Shown here: piece by piece, positions 32,388-42,004 of the stretch
How positions within the stretch are numbered: position 1 is the stretch's first letter
Layout: every line of letters begins with the position of its first letter
Assembly: GCA_029880545.1 (NCBI GenBank)
Contig: JAOUOD010000001.1
Coordinates: forward strand, 62,001 to 126,000
Length of the DNA stretch: 64,000 nt
Direction of reading: 5' to 3'
Origin: Gammaproteobacteria bacterium
Lineage (GTDB): Bacteria; Pseudomonadota; Gammaproteobacteria; Acidiferrobacterales; SZUA-150
Made by a program: the position numbers and the translations under genes
Notes under the pieces: model-generated
The model's database searches: none
What the model saw: the letters and a program-made list of their open reading frames with translations, nothing else
Told to the model about the DNA's origin: nothing

Positions 32388-32891
32388 ATGCCTGATGCCG
32401 TAGTGGAAAAAAACAAGGTCGTTTCCGTTTCATACACCCTGTATGACGAAAAAGGCGACATCTTTGAGTACACTGACCTGCCAGTGAGTTACCTGCACGG
32501 TTCAGGCAAGGACCTGTTCGACAAGATCGAAACAGCCTTGACCGGGAAAAAGGTTGGCGATGAGGTAAAAATCACCTTGCCGCCTGCCGATGGTTTCGGC
32601 AATCACGACCCGGGCCTGACATTTACGGATAATCTCGACAATGTACCCCTGGAAATCCGTCGTCTTGGACAGGAAGTCGAAGCACAAAATGCCAGCGGTG
32701 AGATCATGAAGTTTGTCGTCACCGACATAAATACGGAAGCCAATACCCTGACTGTGGATGGTAACCATCCATTAGCCGGACAAACCGTGTTATTCAAGGT
32801 TGTGGTCAAGGATATTCGGGACGCTTCCCGGGATGAGGTCCAGGCCGGCCGGCCGAACGCCGCCAACACCATACTGCCCCCAAACGCGTAA
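32388..32891 (+). CDS. SlyD-like FKBP peptidyl-prolyl isomerase
   Basis: This 167-residue protein has an FKBP fold with an insert-in-flap arrangement: VSVSYTLYDEKGDIFEY, HGSGKDLFDKIETALTGKKVGDE, PPADGFGNHDP and the C-terminal DGNHPLAGQTVLFKVVVKDIR. This pattern is typical of SlyD/FkpB-type isomerase-chaperones. It lacks the metal-binding His-rich tail of E. coli SlyD. It begins 37 bases after atpC and may be read through from the atp operon. Confidence 0.88.
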   Translation: MPDAVVEKNKVVSVSYTLYDEKGDIFEYTDLPVSYLHGSGKDLFDKIETALTGKKVGDEVKITLPPADGFGNHDPGLTFTDNLDNVPLEIRRLGQEVEAQNASGEIMKFVVTDINTEANTLTVDGNHPLAGQTVLFKVVVKDIRDASRDEVQAGRPNAANTILPPNA

Positions 32892-32968
32892 AACGGCTTG
32901 GGCCACTCCAGCGCCGCTCCCGTGTTAGTTGTCTTTCTGGCCTTCTGCTATAGTTTCGCCCGTAGCCC

Positions 32969-32986
32969 CGGCTGTTGGTACAGCCG
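32969..32986 (+). terminator. Hairpin in the FKBP-glmU gap
   Basis: Arms CGGCTGT (32969-32975) and ACAGCCG (32980-32986) form a perfect 7-bp stem with a TGGT loop, followed by TTAAACC rather than a T tract. It may be a weak terminator of the atp-FKBP transcript or a leader hairpin of glmU, whose start is 47 bases on. Confidence 0.35.
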
Positions 32987-33032
32987 TTAAACCTGAATTG
33001 ATCATTAAACCGGGCCCGAATATCACAAAGTT

Positions 33033-34412
33033 ATGACTTCACCTCTGGAAATCATCATTCTTGCTGCCGGCAAGGGCACACGCATGTATTCCGATACGCC
33101 CAAGGTGTTGCACCAGGTGGCAGGCGTTCCATTGCTGGGCCATGTCATTCGCCTGGCCCGTCAGCTGGAGCCCTCGAATATCCACGTGATTTATGGTCAC
33201 GGTGGCCAGAAAGTGCCCGACACGATTGCGGAGCCGGGTTTGAACTGGGTGGAGCAAGCCGAACAACTGGGGACCGGTCACGCAGTCAGCCAGGCCATGC
33301 CCGCCGTCAATCCCGGCTCAACCGTGTTGGTACTGTACGGAGACGTGCCACTGACCCGCCCGGAAACCTTGCGTAATCTGGTTGCCACGGCCGGCGACGA
33401 GGTCGCCGTGCTGACGGCAATCCTGGACGATGCCAGCGGGTACGGCCGGATTATTCGGAATGCCCGGGGCGATGTGCTGGCCATAGTTGAACAAAAGGAT
33501 CTTTCCGAAGACCAGCAGAAGATCCGCGAGATCAACAGCGGTTATATCGTTGCGCCCGCGGAAAAAATGAATGACTGGCTGGCCGCATTGCGTAACGACA
33601 ATGCAGCCGGTGAATACTACCTGACCGATATTATCGCCATGGCCATCAGCAATGGCGTCAGTGTCGCCGGTGTTGTGACCGAAGATAACGACGAAATTAT
33701 GGGCATTAACAACAAGCAACAGCTCGCCTATCTGGAGCGCGTGTATCAGCATCGTGTTGCTGACGACCTAATGAGTCGGGGGGTAACCCTGCGGGATCGT
33801 TCCCGTGTTGATGTGCGTGGAACATTAACAACCGGGCGGGATGTGGAGATTGACGTTAACGTGGTATTCGAAGGTGACGTGCGCCTGGGTGATCGGGTAC
33901 AAATCGGGCCCAATTGTGTATTGAAAGACGTGGAGATAGCCGAGGGCACAACCGTGTTTGCCAGCAGCGTGTTGGACCAGGCAGTGATCGGAAAGAATTG
34001 CCGCATCGGGCCTTTCGCACGCATTAGACCGGAAGCCAATATTGCTGATGATGCACATATCGGTAACTTTGTCGAAGTAAAGAAATCAACCATAGGCAAG
34101 GGCAGCAAGGTCAACCACCTGGCCTATATCGGTGATACGCGCATGGGCAGCGGTGTAAATATTGGTGCCGGAACCATCACCTGCAACTACGATGGCGCGA
34201 ACAAGCATATGACTGTTATTGGAGACAATGCATTTATTGGCTCTGATACACAGCTGGTCGCACCGGTAACGGTTGGCGACAACGCCACGATAGGAGCCGG
34301 CTCAACCATTACCGCCGATACGCCGCCTGACCAGTTGACCCTGACTCGTATCAAGCAAAAAAGCATTGCTGGTTGGAAACGGCCGGTGAAGAACAAACCA
34401 GCAAAGGATTAG
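33033..34412 (+). CDS. glmU: Bifunctional UDP-GlcNAc pyrophosphorylase / glucosamine-1-P acetyltransferase
   Basis: GlmU makes UDP-GlcNAc from glucosamine-1-phosphate, acetyl-CoA and UTP for peptidoglycan and LPS. The 459-residue protein has the uridyltransferase motif LAAGKGTRM near residue 10, YGDVPL, and a C-terminal left-handed beta-helix of hexapeptide repeats with RPEANIADDAHIGNFVEVKK, HLAYIGD and GAGTITCNYDG. glmS follows after 9 bases. Confidence 0.97.
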   Translation: MTSPLEIIILAAGKGTRMYSDTPKVLHQVAGVPLLGHVIRLARQLEPSNIHVIYGHGGQKVPDTIAEPGLNWVEQAEQLGTGHAVSQAMPAVNPGSTVLVLYGDVPLTRPETLRNLVATAGDEVAVLTAILDDASGYGRIIRNARGDVLAIVEQKDLSEDQQKIREINSGYIVAPAEKMNDWLAALRNDNAAGEYYLTDIIAMAISNGVSVAGVVTEDNDEIMGINNKQQLAYLERVYQHRVADDLMSRGVTLRDRSRVDVRGTLTTGRDVEIDVNVVFEGDVRLGDRVQIGPNCVLKDVEIAEGTTVFASSVLDQAVIGKNCRIGPFARIRPEANIADDAHIGNFVEVKKSTIGKGSKVNHLAYIGDTRMGSGVNIGAGTITCNYDGANKHMTVIGDNAFIGSDTQLVAPVTVGDNATIGAGSTITADTPPDQLTLTRIKQKSIAGWKRPVKNKPAKD

Positions 34413-34421
34413 ATTCAGACC

Positions 34422-36248
34422 ATGTGCGGAATCGTAGGTGCCATTGCCCGAAGAAACGTAGTGCCCGTATTAATCGACGGGTTACGCCGACTTGAATACC
34501 GTGGCTACGATTCGGCCGGTGTTGCCGTTGTTGCCGATAACAAAAGATTGCAGCGTGTGCGCAGGGAAGGCAAGGTAGCCAATCTCGGCAAGGATGCAGA
34601 TCAGCTTGTCGGCAACCTGGGTATCGCTCATACCCGTTGGGCTACGCACGGCGTACCCAGCGAGAGAAATGCCCACCCGCATATTTGTCGGGATACTGTC
34701 GCCATTGTGCATAACGGCATTATCGAAAATTATGAACATTTGAAACAGCTGCAGTTGCAGGACGGTTACCCGTTTACTTCCGAAACCGATACCGAGGTTA
34801 TTGCACACGCCCTGCACAAGCGGCTGGAATCAGGATCGACCCTGCTTGATGCGGTGCGCCAGGCGGTAACCGAACTCGAGGGCGCCTACGCCCTTGGCGT
34901 TATTCAGTCCGGAAACAGCGAAGAACTCGTTGCTGCCCGCCAGGGAAGCCCGTTGATTATCGGGCTGGGAGAGCACGAAAACTTTATCGCTTCTGATGTT
35001 GCCGCGGTATTGCCGGTTACAAGGCGCTATATAATCATGGAAGAAGGCGATATCGCGCACATCACATGTGAGCAGGTAACGATATATGACAAGAGCGGCA
35101 TGCAGGTCGAGCGCAGTATTCACGAAAGCAACCTGAAGAGCGACGCCGTTGAGAGGGGAGATTTCGCTCATTACATGCTCAAGGAGATCTACGAACAGCC
35201 GCAAGCCATTGCTGAAACCCTGGAAGGCCGGTTGGGCGAGTCGCGCGTACTGGAAGCGAGTTTCGGACCCAAGGCAGAAGAAGTTTTTGCAGCAGTGAAG
35301 CGTATCCAGATCGTAGCCTGTGGCACCAGCTACCATGCCGGTCTTATCGCCAAGTACGGATTTGAATCCGTAACCGGGCTGCCGTGCAATGTCGAGGTTG
35401 CCAGTGAGTTCCGTTATCGCAAGCACGTATTGCAACCCGATACGCTGTTTATCACCATATCCCAATCCGGAGAAACTGCCGATACACTTGCAGCGCTGCG
35501 ACTGGCGAAAGAACTGGGATATTGCCACACGCTGGCCATATGCAACGTACCCGAAAGTTCATTGGTGCGTGAGTCAGAACTCTCAATGATGACGCGTGCC
35601 GGCCCTGAAATCGGGGTTGCTTCAACTAAGGCGTTTACCACGCAGCTCGTTGCCATCCTGCTACTGTTGGTTGTGTTGGCCCGTCGCCATACCATGACCG
35701 CTGAAACCGAGGCCCAGGTCGTCGATCAGCTGCGCAAGTTGCCCGGAATTATTGAAGAAGTATTGTCACTTAACGATGATATCAAGGCGATGGCAGAGGA
35801 AATAGCATCAAAGGATCATATGCTGTTCCTGGGGCGTGGCATGCATTACCCGGTCGCCCTTGAAGGCGCCCTGAAAATGAAGGAAATAAGCTATATCCAC
35901 GCGGAAGGTTACCCGGCGGGAGAACTGAAGCACGGACCGTTGGCGCTGGTCGACAAGAACATGCCCATAGTAGCCGTGGCGCCCAATGACTGGCTGGTGG
36001 ATAAATTAAAATCCAACCTGCAAGAAGTGCGCGCCCGCGGTGGCAAACTGTATGTGTTTGCCGAGAAGAATACGGATATGAAGGCCGATGAAGAAACCGT
36101 TGTGCTGGAAGTGGCCCCCGTGGATATCGCCATATCACCCATTATCTTTACTGTACCGCTGCAACTGCTGTCATACCATGTTGCCGTAATCCGGGGTACC
36201 GATGTGGACCAACCAAGAAACCTGGCCAAGTCGGTAACTGTTGAGTGA
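34422..36248 (+). CDS. glmS: Glutamine-fructose-6-phosphate aminotransferase (isomerizing)
   Basis: GlmS makes glucosamine-6-phosphate from fructose-6-phosphate and glutamine, the first step of amino-sugar synthesis. The 608-residue protein begins MCGIVGA with the catalytic Cys2, then the glutaminase domain (LRRLEYRGYDSAG, THGVPSERNAHPH), two SIS domains (VACGTSYHAG, SQSGETADT) and the C-terminal NLAKSVTVE. It forms a pair with glmU. Confidence 0.98.
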   Translation: MCGIVGAIARRNVVPVLIDGLRRLEYRGYDSAGVAVVADNKRLQRVRREGKVANLGKDADQLVGNLGIAHTRWATHGVPSERNAHPHICRDTVAIVHNGIIENYEHLKQLQLQDGYPFTSETDTEVIAHALHKRLESGSTLLDAVRQAVTELEGAYALGVIQSGNSEELVAARQGSPLIIGLGEHENFIASDVAAVLPVTRRYIIMEEGDIAHITCEQVTIYDKSGMQVERSIHESNLKSDAVERGDFAHYMLKEIYEQPQAIAETLEGRLGESRVLEASFGPKAEEVFAAVKRIQIVACGTSYHAGLIAKYGFESVTGLPCNVEVASEFRYRKHVLQPDTLFITISQSGETADTLAALRLAKELGYCHTLAICNVPESSLVRESELSMMTRAGPEIGVASTKAFTTQLVAILLLLVVLARRHTMTAETEAQVVDQLRKLPGIIEEVLSLNDDIKAMAEEIASKDHMLFLGRGMHYPVALEGALKMKEISYIHAEGYPAGELKHGPLALVDKNMPIVAVAPNDWLVDKLKSNLQEVRARGGKLYVFAEKNTDMKADEETVVLEVAPVDIAISPIIFTVPLQLLSYHVAVIRGTDVDQPRNLAKSVTVE

Positions 36249-36271
36249 CCGACCAGTATCTGGACTAGATG

Positions 36272-37894
36272 TTACGCCGCGGGAAAATCCAGCCAGAACG
36301 TCGAGCCAGCATGGCTGCTGAATACCCCTATTTGTCCGCCCTGGTACTCTGCCAGCTTTCTGGCCACAGTCAACCCGGTGCCATTGCCGGTTTTGTTTCG
36401 CGTCGGATCAAGCCTTACGAACGGTTCGAAAATACGCTGTTGATCCTGTTCAGATATACCTGCGCCGGAGTCAATTATCGACACGCGAACATGATCCGTG
36501 TCCAGCATTTTGATGGACAGGAACACAAAACCACCACGCTTGTTAAAGTAAATGGCGTTGGTGAGCAGGTTGAAAAGAATCTGTCGAGTCAATCGAAGGT
36601 CGGCTCGAACAGTAGCCGGTAGTACGTCCTGCATGACTATCTCGACCTCTTCCCGGGACCAAAGCGGAAGCAGCGTCTGAATGCATTCGGAAACCAGCTT
36701 GTCGATCTGGATGTTAGTCAGATTCAGATCCGTATTGCGGGAATCCGTACCGCTGATTTCGAGCAGGTCATCTATCAGCGCCAGCAACTGGGAACCGGCT
36801 GAAACTATTTCGCTTACGGAATCAAGTTGTCGTTGATCAAGGTCTTCGACCTGAAGCAGCTGGCCAAAACCGAGAATCGCATTCATCGGAGTGCGCAGTT
36901 GGTGACTGGCGCGTGACATAAAATGGGATTTCGCCTGGCTCGCCTGTTCTGCGAGGTCCCGGGCGACAATCAATTCTGCCTCAGCCTGCTTGCGTGTTTC
37001 TATCTCGGCTCGAAGATCGTCAAGCGTATGTTTGAGTTCCGCGGTGCGCGCATTTACGGTTTTTTCAAGGTTTATATTGACCTGCTCAATATACTTCCGG
37101 TACTTGATGCTGGCTGAAATATCATTCAGTTGCAGCAGAATGATGCCGTTGTCGTCGCCATGGCCAAGAGGTTGTATTGCGCATTCGAAGAACCGGTTAT
37201 GGGCTTCAAGATTGGCAACAACCCGTCCGCTGGCCATGCAATCGGAAAGCGCATTCATGATTTTCATGCTTTGATCTTCGGCGCCAATAGTACGAAGCAG
37301 TGTATCTGCGTCGCAGCCTGTAATGGTATCAATGTCCAGATCCAACATGACAGCGGCAGACTGATTAATGTCCAGAAGCCTGAGTTCAGAATCGAATAGC
37401 AACAACCCGGCAAAGCTGTCAGCAAAAACTGTTTTAAATCGTTCCGTGAGCAACCGGTTATTACGGAGTGCAAGAGTATATTTTTTATACTTGGCAAGCG
37501 TTCCGGCGAGCAGTTCCGCTTCCATGGGTTTGAACAAATAGTCAGAAACGCCGAGCTTGACAGCGGCAGCCGCGTAGTGAACATCCCGAAACGCAGTCAT
37601 CATGATTATGCTGGTTTCGGTGTTGGCCGCCTTCAGCGCGGGCACAAACTCCAGCCCGTTCTGCTGACCGATCTTGATATCAACCAGGGCAATATCGACG
37701 TGATTTTCGGCAATGATGACCGACGCCTGATCCACGGATGTAGCGGTATACAGCAAATAGTCTTCTTCATCCATCTCAACCAGATCAGCAAGCGAAGCGA
37801 CAATGTCGGGATCGTCATCCAGAATCAAAACAGAAACGCCACGCTTGCCAAGCCGGTCTTGGGGCAGCTGTACAGAACATATGTTTGCGTTCAT
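36272..37894 (-). CDS. Soluble REC-PAS-histidine kinase
   Basis: This protein of about 540 residues has no membrane helix. Domains: an N-terminal receiver (VLILDDDPD, phospho-Asp at about 72 in ALVDIKIG, KP near 118), a PAS-like region (about 140-265), a coiled coil, a HisKA box SHQLRTP with His at about 331, and a HATPase with DSGAGI and GTGLTVARKL. Response-regulator-first kinases of this type integrate an upstream phosphorelay. ATG 37894 was chosen because AGAGG lies 9 bases upstream; an in-frame ATG at 37960 would add 22 non-conserved residues. It converges on glmS. Confidence 0.86.
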   Translation of the reverse strand: MNANICSVQLPQDRLGKRGVSVLILDDDPDIVASLADLVEMDEEDYLLYTATSVDQASVIIAENHVDIALVDIKIGQQNGLEFVPALKAANTETSIIMMTAFRDVHYAAAAVKLGVSDYLFKPMEAELLAGTLAKYKKYTLALRNNRLLTERFKTVFADSFAGLLLFDSELRLLDINQSAAVMLDLDIDTITGCDADTLLRTIGAEDQSMKIMNALSDCMASGRVVANLEAHNRFFECAIQPLGHGDDNGIILLQLNDISASIKYRKYIEQVNINLEKTVNARTAELKHTLDDLRAEIETRKQAEAELIVARDLAEQASQAKSHFMSRASHQLRTPMNAILGFGQLLQVEDLDQRQLDSVSEIVSAGSQLLALIDDLLEISGTDSRNTDLNLTNIQIDKLVSECIQTLLPLWSREEVEIVMQDVLPATVRADLRLTRQILFNLLTNAIYFNKRGGFVFLSIKMLDTDHVRVSIIDSGAGISEQDQQRIFEPFVRLDPTRNKTGNGTGLTVARKLAEYQGGQIGVFSSHAGSTFWLDFPAA

Positions 37895-38250
37895 CAGGAT
37901 CAGCCTCTGCCTAGTGCTACCAGTATCAGTTTTGCAGACGCGGACTACTGTTGCTGACATTGGACTGCAAGACGTTTTTCGTCGTTCAATTATTACAAAA
38001 AAACGTCTAACCCGTTTGTAAAAAAAGGTAAATGCAAATTTATCAGAAACAATATTGAAAAATACCGAGTCCCGGAACAGGCAAACTATATTTATCCGGA
38101 CTGTAGGTGAAGTTGATGTGACAATTGTTTGCCTGGACCCGCCGAACGGCCACTCTCGTCTATGCTATATTTATGTGTATAGTCTAGGGTAATTGAATTG
38201 TCATCTCGCCTTCACTCTGACCGCCCAAGCCCGCTGCGCGGAGACCAGCT
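37895..38250. other. AT-rich intergenic region with a long inverted repeat
   Basis: This 356-base divergent gap is clearly more AT-rich than its surroundings. Arms AGACGTTTTT (37970-37979) and AAAAACGTCT (37999-38008) are perfect 10-bp complements 19 bases apart, 76-114 bases upstream of the chosen kinase start. Near the plus-strand gene, TATATT and TATAGT hexamers (about 38165-38185) could supply a -10. No coding sequence is evident. Confidence 0.5.
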
Positions 38251-38997
38251 ATGCTGAAGAGAATGCAGAATAGTTTTCCAGGCATCCTGGTCGTGCTGAT
38301 GATGACCATGTTGATGACGCCGGCTTCGGGCCTGGTGGTTAACTGGGACAGCTATGTTGTCCCGATAAGTGATGCCTATTCCCTGGTCAAGGTCGATTCA
38401 GTGGATATCTTTATTTCAAGAACAAGCCGGGAAACATCTGCCATGCGCGATCTCGGTACGCCACTGTTTCTGCCGGCCGACTTTCCGCAGCTTGGTCCTT
38501 TGCACAAGGTCTCGATAACCGACAAGTATATATTTTCGCAGCATTTCGGCAAAAAACATCGCAACCTCTACGATGGCGATGAAGTTGTTATCGTCGATAA
38601 CGAGACCCGGGTGTGGATGATCGTAAACAGCCGTAACAACGATATTCTGGGTCCGTTGACGTTTGAAGAATTCCACGCATGGGTGGATGCCTTGCATATA
38701 CCCAGGCCGGAAAACTGGATGAGCGTACGTGAGTTGTATCGCATGAGTTTGCGTGCGTACCCGGACCAGGTGGAATCAGCATTAAGCCAGAACAAGGCGA
38801 TGATCAAGGGCATGCTGTTTGCCGTCGTTGCCTTCCTGTTATTGTTTGGGCCGGTCTGGATGATGTTGTTGCCATTGCGTCGTATTGGACAAATCAGCCC
38901 GGATGCATGGTGGACGTACAGTGTTTCCATGTCCGCATCTCCGGCAGTGATTACGGCAACCGCCGTTGTGCTGAACGCGTGGTACTTGTGGTATTGA
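38251..38997 (+). CDS. Uncharacterised exported/membrane protein
   Basis: This 248-residue protein was not recognised. It has an N-terminal hydrophobic segment (about 11-28, LVVLMMTMLMTPASG-like) that may be a signal peptide or anchor, a mixed polar region of about 155 residues (FISRTSRETSAMRDLGTPL, NDILGPLTFEEFHAWVDAL), and a hydrophobic helix pair at about 185-205 and 225-245. This suggests a periplasmic domain anchored at its C-terminus. Codon use looks like its neighbours. It stands between a divergent kinase and uvrD. No function is proposed. Confidence 0.65.
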   Translation: MLKRMQNSFPGILVVLMMTMLMTPASGLVVNWDSYVVPISDAYSLVKVDSVDIFISRTSRETSAMRDLGTPLFLPADFPQLGPLHKVSITDKYIFSQHFGKKHRNLYDGDEVVIVDNETRVWMIVNSRNNDILGPLTFEEFHAWVDALHIPRPENWMSVRELYRMSLRAYPDQVESALSQNKAMIKGMLFAVVAFLLLFGPVWMMLLPLRRIGQISPDAWWTYSVSMSASPAVITATAVVLNAWYLWY

Positions 38998-39145
38998 ACA
39001 TGTGAGTCGTTCGATGGCAGGAATAAACCACGCTTCCTGAATCCGTCGCTGATTCGAAAAATCCCTGGAACTGTCGCGCCTGGGCCGGAAACCTGCCTTG
39101 CCGGGAGGCTCATTCCTCACCGGCTTGCGGTATACTCCCGGGCCT

Positions 39146-41323
39146 ATGGATGTTTCGGATTTACTAAACGATCTCAATGACGCCCAGCGCGAGGCAGTGG
39201 CTGCAGCGCGCGGATCGTCGCTGGTACTGGCCGGCGCCGGCAGCGGTAAGACGCGGGTGCTGACTCGCCGCGTCGCCTGGCTGGTCGCCGTGGAGCAGTT
39301 ATCGCCGCAGTCAATCCTGGCCGTAACCTTCACCAACAAGGCCGCCGCTGAAATGCGTGGCCGAATCGAATCCATGCTTGGGTTCCCGGTTGGCGGTATG
39401 TGGATCGGCACCTTTCATGGATTGTCACACCGCTTCCTGCGCGCCCATTGGCAGGATGCCGGATTGCCCAAGACCTTCCAGATCCTGGATTCCGAGGACC
39501 AGTATCGCCTGATCAGGCGACTACTGAAACAGTTGGGACTGGACGAAGCCTACTGGCCGCCAAAGCAGGTGCAGTGGTTTATCAACAGCAACAAGGAGGA
39601 GGGCAGGCGCCCGTCCGGCCTCGGCCAGAGTCCCGATCCGCAGTATCGGCAGATGGTACAGATCTACCAGGCCTATGAAGAAGCGTGCCAGCGGGCCGGG
39701 CTGGTGGACTTTGCCGAGTTGTTGCTCAAGACTTATGAGTTGATGCGGGATATCCCGCCGTTGCGCCAGCATTACCAGCATCGATTTCAGTCGGTATTGG
39801 TGGATGAATTTCAGGACACCAACAGTATCCAGTACGAGTGGCTGAAGCTGTTTTCCGGAGGGCAAAAGGAACTGTTTGCCGTAGGCGATGATGACCAGTC
39901 CATCTACGGCTGGCGCGGCGCGCGTATTGATAACATGCACCGGTTCGAACATGATTTTCCCAATACGCGCCTGGTAAGACTTGAACAAAATTACCGGTCT
40001 ACCGGCACGATCCTCAAGGCCGCCAATGCAGTCATCAGCCACAACAGCGGGCGCCTGGGCAAGGAGCTCTGGACTGAAGGCGAAGATGGTGATGTGATCC
40101 GCTTATACACTGCGTATAACGACTTTGAAGAAGCTCGCTTTGTTGTCGATACCGTGCTGGAATGGATCAATCAGGGCAACAGCCGCAAGGACGTAGCGGT
40201 ACTCTATCGTTCCAATGCCCAGTCACGCCTGTTTGAAGAGGCGCTGCTGTACAGTGGTGTTCCTTACCGCGTTTACGGCGGCCTGCGTTTTTTCGAGCGC
40301 AAGGAGATCAAGGACGCATTGGCCTACCTTAGACTGATGAGTTCGCGCTACGATGATCCATCATTTGAACGAATCTGCAATGTGCCTGCCAGAGGCATGG
40401 GCAACAAGACTGTCGAAACAATTCGCGATACCGCACGCATGCATAACCTGTCCATGTGGCAATCGGCTGAAAAGCTGTTGGTAGACGGCAGCTTGCCTGG
40501 ACGGGCGGCCAATGCCCTGAAGCAGTTCATGAGCCTGGTCGATCAGATGACCGAACAGGCTGCGACCATGTCATTGTCAGATAAAACGGATTTTATGATC
40601 CATGAAACTGGATTGTTTGAATTTTTCAAAAAGGAAAAAGGTGAAAAGGCTGAAGCGAGAATAGAAAACCTTGAAGAACTGGTCTCTGCGGCGCGCCAAT
40701 TTGAGGATCGGGACAACGAAGAGTCGCAGGATATGACTGTTCTGGATGCGTTTTTGTCCCATGCCTCGCTGGAGGCCGGTGAGGGCCAGGCGGAATCCTG
40801 GGAGGACTCGGTCCAGCTAATGAGCCTGCATTCGGCAAAAGGCCTGGAATTTCCGCTGGTGTTTTTGACGGGACTTGAAGAAGGCCTGTTTCCGCATAAC
40901 AGAAGTATCAACGAAGAAGACCGGCTCGAGGAGGAGCGTCGACTTTGTTATGTTGGCATGACACGTGCAATGACGCGACTCTATATTACCCACGCCGAGC
41001 TTCGACGCCTGCACGGCCAGGAGAACTATACCAGCCCGTCAAGATTTCTTGGTGAAATCCCGGAAGACCTGATGATCCCGGTCAGGCCGCAGGCGCCCTA
41101 TGTTCGTGAGTCGGCAGCTTCCTATGGCAGAACGTCTGTAGCGGCCATGAAAAATCCCGTGGCCGGGTTCAGTCTTGGTCAGCGGGTAAATCACGCAAAG
41201 TTTGGCGAAGGCATGGTGATGAACCTGGAAGGTGAAGGCCAGCATGCACGCGTGCAGGTCAATTTTGAAACTGCCGGCCCCAAGTGGCTGGTTCTGGCCT
41301 ACGCCAACCTGGAGTCAGCTTAG
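39146..41323 (+). CDS. uvrD: DNA helicase II (UvrD)
   Basis: UvrD is a 3'-5' SF1A helicase in nucleotide excision and mismatch repair. The 725-residue protein (E. coli 720) has LNDAQREAV, Walker A AGAGSGKTRVL near residue 30, TFTNKAAAEMR, LVDEFQDTN, GDDDQSIYGWRGA, QNYRSTGTIL, SLHSAKGLEF and VGMTRAMTRLYI, and a C-terminal Tudor-like tail (GQRVNHAKFGEGMV). ATG 39146 gives the family N-terminus. No LexA-type box was found upstream. Confidence 0.97.
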   Translation: MDVSDLLNDLNDAQREAVAAARGSSLVLAGAGSGKTRVLTRRVAWLVAVEQLSPQSILAVTFTNKAAAEMRGRIESMLGFPVGGMWIGTFHGLSHRFLRAHWQDAGLPKTFQILDSEDQYRLIRRLLKQLGLDEAYWPPKQVQWFINSNKEEGRRPSGLGQSPDPQYRQMVQIYQAYEEACQRAGLVDFAELLLKTYELMRDIPPLRQHYQHRFQSVLVDEFQDTNSIQYEWLKLFSGGQKELFAVGDDDQSIYGWRGARIDNMHRFEHDFPNTRLVRLEQNYRSTGTILKAANAVISHNSGRLGKELWTEGEDGDVIRLYTAYNDFEEARFVVDTVLEWINQGNSRKDVAVLYRSNAQSRLFEEALLYSGVPYRVYGGLRFFERKEIKDALAYLRLMSSRYDDPSFERICNVPARGMGNKTVETIRDTARMHNLSMWQSAEKLLVDGSLPGRAANALKQFMSLVDQMTEQAATMSLSDKTDFMIHETGLFEFFKKEKGEKAEARIENLEELVSAARQFEDRDNEESQDMTVLDAFLSHASLEAGEGQAESWEDSVQLMSLHSAKGLEFPLVFLTGLEEGLFPHNRSINEEDRLEEERRLCYVGMTRAMTRLYITHAELRRLHGQENYTSPSRFLGEIPEDLMIPVRPQAPYVRESAASYGRTSVAAMKNPVAGFSLGQRVNHAKFGEGMVMNLEGEGQHARVQVNFETAGPKWLVLAYANLESA

Positions 41324-41510
41324 GCTGTTAGCACCGAGTCCGCAAGCCACGTGAGTACCCCAAACGGGTTGGAGGCGGAATGAATAATAAAGAGCGTGGT
41401 TGCCGGCGCGTTTTACTCATGACATACCGGCCGCGACAAATTTAATTGTAACGTACCGGCAGTTATAGTAATTGTCGTGTATATGCATGTTAGATTCGGG
41501 GAAGGATATG

Positions 41511-42002
41511 ATGTGGTTGGGCAAGATCAATGATGCTGTCGGCAGGGTGATGGCCTGGCTGGTGTTGGTATTAACCGTCATTGTTTTTTACGATGTCTGT
41601 ATGCGTTTTCTGTTTCGCGCGGGTTCACCGGCGCTGCAGGAGCTGGAGTGGCACTTGTTTGCCCTGATCTTTTTGTTGGGTGCTGCCGCTACCTACAAGG
41701 TCCAGGGACACGTACGCGTAGAAGTGCTTTACCAGAACCTGTCTCCACGCACTCAAACAATTATCAACACGCTGGGAGACATGTTTATCCTGTTGCCCGT
41801 ATGCGTGGTAATTATCAAAACCTCCATTCCATTCGTCGAGGCAGCGTGGAGTTATGATGAAAGTTCTCCGGATCCCGGCGGCTTGTCATATCGCTGGCTA
41901 ATCAAGGCAGCAATTCCGGCCGGATTCTTTTTATTGGCTTTTCAGGCTATCGTTAACATTGTCAGCAATTTGTCCATGCTCATACGTGACAGGGAGAACT
42001 GA
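41511..42002 (+). CDS. TRAP transporter small permease (DctQ type)
   Basis: This protein of about 163 residues has four membrane helices and the DctQ-type FYDVCMRFLFRAGSPALQELEW motif and WLIKAAIPAGF segment. Its architecture is that of TAXI/DctQ small subunits that partner the large DctM permease. ATG 41511 was chosen over the adjacent ATG 41508 for better spacing from GAAGGA. The large subunit follows 2 bases after its stop. Confidence 0.9.
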   Translation: MWLGKINDAVGRVMAWLVLVLTVIVFYDVCMRFLFRAGSPALQELEWHLFALIFLLGAAATYKVQGHVRVEVLYQNLSPRTQTIINTLGDMFILLPVCVVIIKTSIPFVEAAWSYDESSPDPGGLSYRWLIKAAIPAGFFLLAFQAIVNIVSNLSMLIRDREN

Positions 42003-42004
42003 TA

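Noticed and set aside
34830-35528. Antisense open frame of about 230 codons opposite glmS
   Set aside because: It lies entirely within the conserved glmS gene and shows no family features.
39128-39145. TATACT hexamer just before uvrD
   Set aside because: There is no -35 element at suitable spacing, and it is too close to the start codon for an ordinary leader.
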